This document shows, piece after piece, positions 9,751 through 18,738 of a stretch of DNA of 64,000 nt. Below the pieces are notes generated by a model. That model searched no databases. It was not told the origin of the DNA and saw nothing but the letters and a program-made list of their open reading frames with translations. Numbering within the stretch: position 1 is the first letter of the stretch; every line of letters begins with the position of its first letter. A program made the position numbers and the translations under genes. Source of the DNA: Nansenia antarctica (lineage: Eukaryota; Chordata; Actinopteri; Argentiniformes; Microstomatidae); the NCBI GenBank assembly GCA_963989245.1, contig OZ022344.1:9585539-9649538 (forward strand), given 5' to 3'.

Positions 9751-10304
9751 GGCGTCGCTCCATGCATGGAGCGATTCCTGTTCCACACGGCCTGTCTCGA
9801 GCCGAGACAGTTAGCATCAGAGACATCCGTTTGTTTTTGATATCATTAATTTAATTTTAAGTCTTTAACCCTCCTCAACATAGGCTATTCATGGGGGGGG
9901 GGGGGGGCAAAAGAGGTAAAAACACAAGGTCAGGGGGGTCGAAACATTTATCCTTCTTACCTGTAATCGTAAATATTACAATATATTTCCCATATTCATG
10001 CCATTAAGAATATTGTAATATGATTTCATACACCCCTAAAGTGGACCATACCATTTCTTAACCTTGGCGTTTGTTGAACGTCTTGTCTGCCTGCCTCACT
10101 CCCACATGAGTGGCTTACCTGACGCGACAGAGCGAGCTTCCCAGGCTAACTAGACACATGTTGACTCTGATATTGGAAGTCTAGAGTTGAGAATAGAAGC
10201 TAGCTAGCTTGTAGATAGCTAGCCAATTAGAGAGCTAGCAAGCGAGTAATTTCCCTCCAACCTGCTATATGCAATGTATGAAGCCAGCTAGCTAGCAACA
10301 ATAC
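9751..10304. other. Intergenic, no recognised gene
   Basis: Includes a G15 run at 9893-9907 and a TAGCTAGC-rich patch near 10,200-10,295. I see no gene. Confidence 0.6.
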
Positions 10305-11275
10305 GACACAACACAAATGGCACAACAGAAGTTCCAATCATCACAGAGGAAGATGTGTGTGAGGTTTTGAAGTGCATCAATATAAGCAAAGCAGCCGGAC
10401 CGGATGGAATCCCAGGCCGAGTGCTTAAAGCGTGCGCAAAACAGCTGGCTGAGATCTTTACCATCATATTCAACCTCTCACTCTCCACGGGCATAGTGCC
10501 CTCCTGCTTCAAGTCATCTACCATCATCCCGATACCGAAAAAGGGTACGATAACATACCTAAATGACTGGCGCCCTGTTGCTCTCAACCCCATAGTATGC
10601 AAATGCTTTGAGAAGATTATCAAGATCCTGATCTGCAGGGAGCTGCCACCCTTCCTAGACCCTCACCAATTTGCCTAACGAGGAAACAGATCGACAGATG
10701 ACACCATTGCCACTGCATTTACATTTTACATTTACATTTTTGGCATTTAGCAGACGCCTTATTCCAAAGCGACTTACAATCAATACATTTGAATACTAAG
10801 CATGTGAATCAGCAGTCCACCATTCGTTGCAGGAAGAGTACTCTAGCTCGGGCCCGGGGCCACTGATAGAAGGAAAAACCTTCTCCCTATTATCGCCTTC
10901 TACTAAACTTTTTTTTTAATTTTTTTTTTATATTACTGGAGAAACTGAGAAACAGTACAAGGGGGGCAATAGAAGTTCTTAGGGACACAGTAGAGGGGAA
11001 AGCGGGTGTCTTTAGGAGACGTAGTGGTGAGGGTCAGAAGATGTCTCAGGAGGAGCAGTTAAGATGAAGAGATGAACGAAACGAAGGTCACTGCACTACA
11101 CACAGCCCTCACCCACCTCGATAAGAGAAACTCCTATGTGAGGATGCTGTTTATAGACTACAGTTCAGCATTCAACACCATAGGCCCCTCCAGACTCTAC
11201 AGCCAGCGGTAGGGACCTAGGCATCAACCCCAGCCTATGCAACTGGATCGCTGTACTGCGTTCCCTTTACGCTTG
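10305..11275 (+). pseudogene. Truncated LINE reverse-transcriptase fragment, interrupted
   Basis: 10,305-10,717 reads as reverse transcriptase in the + direction: EVLKCINISKAAGPDGIPGR, IPIPKKGT and LNDWRPVALNPI, typical RT finger motifs of jockey-superfamily LINEs. The reading resumes at 11,089-11,275 after an inserted element, with YVRMLFIDYSSAFNTI, the motif containing the first catalytic aspartate. A stop and frame loss follow. Both ends of the LINE are missing, so this is a dead fragment. Confidence 0.8.
10718..11088. mobile_element. 371-bp teleost dispersed element inserted in the LINE
   Basis: Contains ATTTAGCAGACGC and AAAGCGACTTACAATCAATA, a signature common in fish genomes. It is flanked by CACTGCA at 10,711-10,717 and again at 11,089-11,095. 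The LINE reading (DDTIATALHTAL) is restored when one copy of the repeat and the element are skipped. The flank fits a 7-8 bp target-site duplication, as for hAT-type elements. Confidence 0.7.
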
Positions 11276-11700
11276 GAGAAAAAGTTGACCCCCCCCCAAT
11301 TGTCATTGTATAATTCGCACTTTGAGGCTATCACTGCAGGCCTACAGCATTACTGTATAGGCTATAAATAAAGGTTAAATACAATTATATTTGTCAGATG
11401 GCATTATAGCCTCTAAACTAGCCATGAATGACCTGAAGCATTGGTGTATAGAGAAGGCAACAGCAGACCCTCGATGAACAGCAGTATTAAGCAGGAGGGG
11501 CAGTTGCAAACTTTGCAAAACGTTCACAAATAGTTTTCAAGTAGTGAAAGTCAAATTGAAACACATTCATCAGTGAAATTCTCGAAATACAATAGAATAC
11601 AAAGACAATACACATTGTTGATTACTTAAAGCTAATTTATACTGAGCTCACTGAGCGACACTGGGCCAATAGCGGTGGAGGATACAGCCTGGGGCAGAGC
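11276..11700. other. Intergenic DNA 3' of the SRPK-like gene
   Basis: Unique-looking DNA with a short C run. The 3' UTR of the minus-strand kinase gene should extend into the right part, but I found no convincing minus-strand AATAAA signal. Confidence 0.5.
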
Positions 11701-11723
11701 CAGACACTGGGCAGGGGCAGGGG

Positions 11724-11822
11724 CAGACACTAGGCAAGGGCAGGAGCTGAGGCAGGGGCAGACACTAGGCAAGGGCAGGAGCTGAGGCAGGGGCAGACAC
11801 TGGGCAAGGGCAGGGACAGTCA
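11724..11822. repeat. 35-bp minisatellite at the SRPK-like stop codon
   Basis: Three copies of a 35-bp unit starting CAGACACTAGGCAAGGGCAG at 11,724, 11,759 and 11,794. The last copy reaches the stop codon of the kinase gene. Similar GGGCAG words continue to the left. Confidence 0.85.
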
Positions 11823-12004
11823 GCTGCAGAGCCAGGGGTGGAGCAGACACTGGGCAGCAGTGGCCCTCCTCTCAGGCTGGTAGTCCAACATGCGTAGCAG
11901 AAAGTCCGAAAACAAAGTCGCCTCCTTTGGCAGGAAGTGGTATTTCTCTACCAGGACCTCGTACAGCCCCCAGGGCCGCAGCATCCCGATACAACGAAGG
12001 TCAC
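11820..12004 (-). CDS. SRPK-like exon 12 (C-terminal lobe, stop)
   Basis: Encodes GDLRCIGMLRPWGLYEVLVE, then the final helices ending RRATAAQCLLHPWLCS and TGA, closely matching SRPK C-termini (HPWLNS). The acceptor is CCCCAG. Confidence 0.93.
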
Positions 12005-12892
12005 CTGGGGGAGGAGAGGAGAGAGGAGAGAAGAGGATTGACAGAGGAGGGGTGGGGAGGAAAGGAGAGGACATGGTATTATTTACGGTATATATTGCTG
12101 TATGTTTGTCTGCATTGAATAATAATCAGGTAACTGCTACATTAGGACCAAAAACACCTCTGTAAATACTGGGATACGTTTTTTAATGTAGGATTGTGAA
12201 ATGGAATCATATCACCCATGACCCACCTCTGCAATTGAAGTACTCGTTGGAGTATTTCCCTGACAGGGCTATGGTTGCCGGGATATTACCCAGAAGCTCC
12301 ATTATGTGAGCTAGGTGGTCTGGAGGGAGAAGAACATCAATGGAGCAACTGGTATGCACATCAAGACAATTAAGACACAACATAATCACCATTTAATCCT
12401 GTTAATCCGTTTTATCATGCCTCTGTTGCCGTACCTTCCTCAAGGGAGAAGGTCTTGCCTGCTGTGGGCTCAAACAGGGAATCTCCAGTGACCAACTCAA
12501 AGGCCTGGAGTCAGTGAACAAACACAAGGAGAAGATTGAGAGACACATCAGAGACTAGTCAGCAGTGGCTTCAAATAAGCTTACTGTTTGTGAAGTGTGA
12601 AATTATTCTACAGAGGAACTAAAAGGCAGTGGTTGTTGGAGGTTGTGTTAATGTAGCAGAAAGATTTAGTCTAGGTTGGGAATGTCGCGTGGAGTTTGTG
12701 TTAATGTTGCAGACAGATTCAGTCTAGGTTGGGAATGTCGAGTGGAGCTACATTGAGTGTCTCACCATGCAGGCTACGCTCCAGATGTCTGCAGGCAGGC
12801 CATACTCCAAGCCCAGTAGGACCTCCAACGAGCGGTACTGACAGGTCTGAATCTCCTCACTGAAGTGTTTGTACTGGGGATACACAGAGAGA

Positions 12893-12927
<35 letters not shown>

Positions 12928-15900
12928 TACAGACACACAGACAGACAGAGACACACAGACAGACACACAGGGAGAGAAAACACACACACATACACAAACA
13001 AGGAGAGAAGAGACACACACACACAAACACATACACACACACACAGGGAAACAAGAACAGCGGGTCAGAACAATCACAAAGTATGATATTGATCGCAGCA
13101 AAACAAGATGGAATTCATGTACTGCTTACAGACTGATATCAACATCATAGCCATATTACATTATAACATCATAAGTGAGTACCCACCACCCAACAGGAGC
13201 TTCCCAAGTCAGCGATCTTCACTGTGATCTCCGTCAGACTCATGGGCCTCACCACATCCTTCTCTGAGGAGGACAGAAGCAAACGGATAGCCATATTTTG
13301 TCGGTTCTCAAATATTTTGTATATTCTCAAATATATAATGAATTAAACAACAATACACTGCATCCAGCAAACCTCTGGGGCATGCAGACACACATACAGT
13401 CCTGCTGCTGTCATGTTGTTCATGATCTGGTCCTCTAAGTCCCCATGAGTCATGACATAAATGTCTGTGTCAGTAGAGGCTGGTCAGAACATGTACCTGT
13501 GTGGCTCCTGGGCTTGGCGTCTCTCCCAGGAAATACAGAGGATGTACTGCCCCCTGATGTCTGCCTGTGGGACTGCTCCTCCAGACACAGCAAGATGTTC
13601 TCAGGCTTGATGTCTGTGTGGATGATTTTACACTGAGTGTGCAGGTAGTCCAGCCCCTGTAGAACCTGCAGGTAGACAAAGAGCCATGATAACGCTGCTC
13701 TCAGACAACCAGTAGTTTAGACTATGGAGATATCTATACAGCAGGGGTCTGGTGGAGGTATAAATCGGAAGGACAAGCTCACACGTGTTTGATACCATTC
13801 CTCATTCCATTCCATGCATTACATTGAGCCGGTCCTCCAATTTCTACCTACACCAGCCTCCCCTGGTGTACAGATGCTTTTCAAGCAATTATTTTCAAGC
13901 ATCCTCGATGGTGGACCTTTGTTCTTGCACAGCTCTAACACCCCTGACCAATCAAGGGCTTGGTGATTAGTTATTTATAGTACATGTTTCTAATTAAGTG
14001 TTACAGTGTTACTGATGGGTTAGAACAAAAATCTGCATCCCATGGCGGGTCCCCAGTGGATTGAGACAAAAGACCCTACTCCCCTACCCTGTCTCTCTCT
14101 CTCTCTTTTTCTCTCTCTCACTCTCTTACTTGGGTGAGGACTTGTTTGACCCAGGACTGTGACAGGCCAGGGTTCCCAAAGCACACCTGCCAACAGCGCA
14201 GGTCAGGGCCAAGCAGCTCCAGGACCAGGCATACATCTAGAAAGACAGGTGTTAGGGAACCACACACACTACATTGTGACTTAACACTCCCTACGTTAAG
14301 GGACGAGGCATCCTGAAGCCTTCTAAAGCCCTTTATACAGTGGGCCATTGGTTAACAGGTTCAGACTGACATCGCAGCGGTGTGGTCTACCTCAATGCTG
14401 CTGCTGCAGCTGACACAAGATGTGAAGTGCTGCCGAAAGCCACCACTGGGTGGTGACAAGAGCTGTGAAGGATGTTTGAAAAGAGAATGGTTTGCCTCAT
14501 CAGCTTGCCTTATCAGATAGGTATTACAGAGCTGATTTGGGGAGGGAATTAAGGATACGGACCCCGTTGACCCCCACTAGCTTGAACTCATCCAGCAGCT
14601 GAACGATCCTTCTGCTCTGGGGGTGGCGGGCGCTGGGACCACTGGCCTGGAGGGAGGGAGTAGGGAGTATGAGTACGAAAAAAGAGAACCAGACAGAGAA
14701 AGTGAGAGGGAGCGTAAAACAGGGCAAGAGAGAAGAGAGAGAGAGAGAGAAGAGGAGAGAAGAGACTCACACAGCGTAACAGTGCTAGTTCATCCTGCCC
14801 TGCCAGTGTGAACCCTGCTCCACTCTTCAATACCTTCACGGCCACACGGCTGCCCCGTCTGCACACACACCATTAAAGACACCAGCAAAAAGACATACAT
14901 TGTAAATTTGAATCCTGAACCACATTCAAAATGACATTCACATCTCTGAGGTAGAGACAGACAGATTATTGTCTCTATCAGGGGAGACTGGTGTAGGTAT
15001 ACAACTGAGGACAGGCTCATTGTAATGCATGGAACGGAATGAGTAATGGTATCAAACATATGTGACACGTCCTAGTCTTTTGGTCCGCATATCAATCAAA
15101 ATGTCGGAACTACAATTCAACGTTGTTGAGAATCACAACACAAACTCGCTAGTCAAGCCAAAATACTGCAACGCAATGGATTCGGTGAGTAGCCTGAACC
15201 CCACTGCTTCCAAGTTAACTTTAACATTACTTTACATTGTTAGCAGGCTCACAAAACAAGCTGTGTTAGAGACTAGTGTAGTGGTTGTATATCATGTTAT
15301 ACTGAGAAATGTAAGTCTCTCTACTGTAGTGGCGAATCTAGCACTCAAGGAAGGCCCATTTCCTTCCTGTAAGGGATGGGCCAAGATCTGTGGCGCAGTG
15401 AATAATTCTGACTATGGACAGGGCCCATAACTTATGTAATCACAGATTTGTATAATATGATTGGTTCCCAAGAATGGTGACCTCATGACAAAGGACAAGT
15501 ATATAAATATGAGTCCCACCCATCGTTGGCTGCTTCTTGCTTTGGGCCATTGCTTCTTGCTTATTGGTCTGCTCATTTCTCGTTGCACTAATGTAACTTG
15601 ACTTAATAAAAGGCCTCTTTGGAGACAATTGATCTAAGCTCTTTGTGCTTTGTAAGTTCTACTAAATCTATTAAGAATCAATTATATCCACAACACTAGC
15701 GATGTGTTATTGATTTTCAACAACGCGGAAATGTATTCACATTTTTCGAAAGAAAAGTCTGATCAGTACATCAGATCCTGATATGTGGACCAAAGCATTA
15801 GAACGTGACACATACATGCGTATTGAAAAGACGGATTGATTGTAATGCATGAAATGGAATGAGGAATGGTATCTTTCATACCATTCCCTATTCCATTCCA

Positions 15901-18417
15901 TGCATTACAATGAGCCCATCCTCCGATTTCTACCTCCACCCAGCCTCCTCTGGTCTCTATGTATAATAAGCCACCTATGTACCTGAGGTCCTGACAGAGC
16001 CAGACGGTAGAGAAGTAGCCCCAACCCAGCTTAGACAGAACCTGGTATCTCCTGTTGAAGGTGTCTCCAACCTGGGCAGGGTGGTAGCCGCCTGTGGACC
16101 AATACATTGTCATATTCATATCCACCATTTTATTGCCACCATTCCTTTTTAAGTGATGTTTTTCAAGTGGGAATCACTTTTGGCATTCTAGCTGGCTTTC
16201 GTTTCTCACTCCGGATACGTAGCTAGCTTGAAAAAGTTACAATGGCTACAGAAAATGACAGACATAACTTCGAAACAAAAAGGCTAAAGGTAAATACAAA
16301 CATGGATACCAATGATGTCAGATTGTATGTAATGACTATGGTGTGATACACATCAACACACGGCAGAACAGACACTCAATGGGCAAACTGTACCTGTAGA
16401 TAATAATAATAATAATAACTTTTTATTTGTATAGCGCTTTTCCTGCAAACGTTGCAGCTCAAAGTGCTCCAATCATTATATAATCATAATGTAATTATTA
16501 GATCATTTAAAGGCAATATTAAAAAGACAGGTTTTTAGTCTTGACTTGAACATATTTGCTGAGGTTGCATCCCTAATGTAAATGGCAGTGCATTCCACAA
16601 TTTGGGTGCATAAAATGAGAATGCAGCCTCACCAATCATCTCTTCTTTTGTACGTGGTACACAGAGAAAACCAGCGTCAGAAGACCTGAGAGCTCTATTG
16701 GGCTGATATGCTAGCAAAAGGTCTTTCAGATATTCTGGTGCTGTGCCAGTGAGAGCTTTATAAACAAGCAGAAGGATCTTGACATCTATTCTGAACATAA
16801 CAGGAAGCCAGTGTAGAGTCTCTAAAATAGGAGTTATATGTTGTATATATATGTTGTTATATATTTTGGTTAAAACTCATTTTGGACTAATTGCAACTGG
16901 CCAATAGCTTTCTTCAGAAGACCAGAAAGGATACTGTTACAATAGTCCAAACAGGTAATAACAAAAGCATGCATTAACACTTCTGCATCAGCTTGAAAAT
17001 GTCTAACTTTTGCAATATTCCTGGAAGGACAACACAACAGCCACCATCAAGAAGGCACAACAGCGGCTCTACATCCTGAGAGTCCTCAGGAAGGAACACA
17101 GCAAGCAGGAGATACTGGTGACCTTCTACCGCGGCGCAGTGGAGAGCATCCTCACCTACGGCATCTGCAACTGGTTCTCCAGCTGCACAACCGCGGAGAG
17201 AAATGCGCTACAGAGAGTCGTGAGAACAGCCCAGAAGATCACCGGCGCCCCCCTCCCCTCTCTGGAAGAGCTGTACAACACACGCTGTCTCAGGAAGGCC
17301 TCCAAGATCTCGAGAGACCCAACCCACCCTGGGTACGAACACTTTACCCGGCTGCCCTCGAAAAGGCGGTACAGGACCATGGCCGCAAGGACAAACAGAC
17401 TGAAGAACAGCTTCTACCCCAGGGCCATCCAGGCCCTGAACACAGCAAAGACCTAGGTTCTGGGCCCTGGACAGTCTGGACGGATTGATGGCAGCTGCTG
17501 GACTGAAAAAATCAGGTGTAGTGCTGAGGCACAAATATGTACATTTCAAGCCTGCAAACTGCGACACTTTAAATGAATGTGCAATAACACTATGTGCAAT
17601 ATGACAACCCTAGTCGTCTATCTGTACAGTATAGTACAGTGGATAGTGTACATAGCCTTTATTTATGTAAACCAGCTCTTTCCCTTCTTGTGTTTTTTGT
17701 TTGTTTTTTTCTTTCCTAACACCAGGGGAGCCACCCCTCCTAAATTTCGTTGTTTGGACCTGTACTATAGCAATGACAATAAAGACCATTCACAATAAAG
17801 ACCATTCATTCATTCATTCATTCATTCATTCATTCATTCATTCATTCATTCATTCATTTCATTCATTCATTCATGATAAAAAGCATTTCTAGTGATATAT
17901 TTGATGTGAGGCTCAAAGCTTGTCAGAATCTATAATCACACCTAGATTCTTAGCTTCATGTTTGCAGTTTGAAAGCAAGGTTCCCATGGTATTCTTTTTG
18001 TGGTTTTGGTCCAATTACAAGAATCTCAGTTTTGTCCTGATTTAGTTGTAGAACATTTTTGGACATCCAAAGTTTTATATCTCGGAGACAATTCTCCAGC
18101 GAGCAGAGTGCATGTGAATTATCAGGCAATACTGAGTACAGCTGAGTATCATCAGCATAACTATGAAAGTATTTACACCATGTTTTCTGATGATTCCACC
18201 TAATGTGCCGTAGAGACATACCATAGCAGTATTCTCTGGGGTCCTCTCTGTCCTGAACCTCCTCAAGCTCCAGCTGTTCAAAGCAGGTCAGGTCCTCAAG
18301 TCCAAGGGGTGTTCCAGCTTTACCACTGAAACACACACACGCACACACATGCACGCATGCACACACACAGACGCACGCATGCATGCATACAGGCACACAA
18401 GCACGCACGCACACGAG

Positions 18418-18451
<34 letters not shown>

Positions 18452-18498
18452 CACACACGCACACACACACGCACACACACACGCACACACACACACAC

Positions 18499-18582
<84 letters not shown>

Positions 18583-18706
18583 ACAAACACACGCACAGAC
18601 ATTGTAAACATACACATACTGTAGACACACACTGTGATATTAATAGATGTAATAGATAGTAATACATGGAATGGAACACATGTTTGATACTGTACCATTC
18701 CTCGTT

Positions 18707-18738
<32 letters not shown>

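Noticed and set aside
15062..15430. 122-codon plus-strand open frame
   Set aside because: No recognisable domain; it runs from a MITE arm into the solo LTR.
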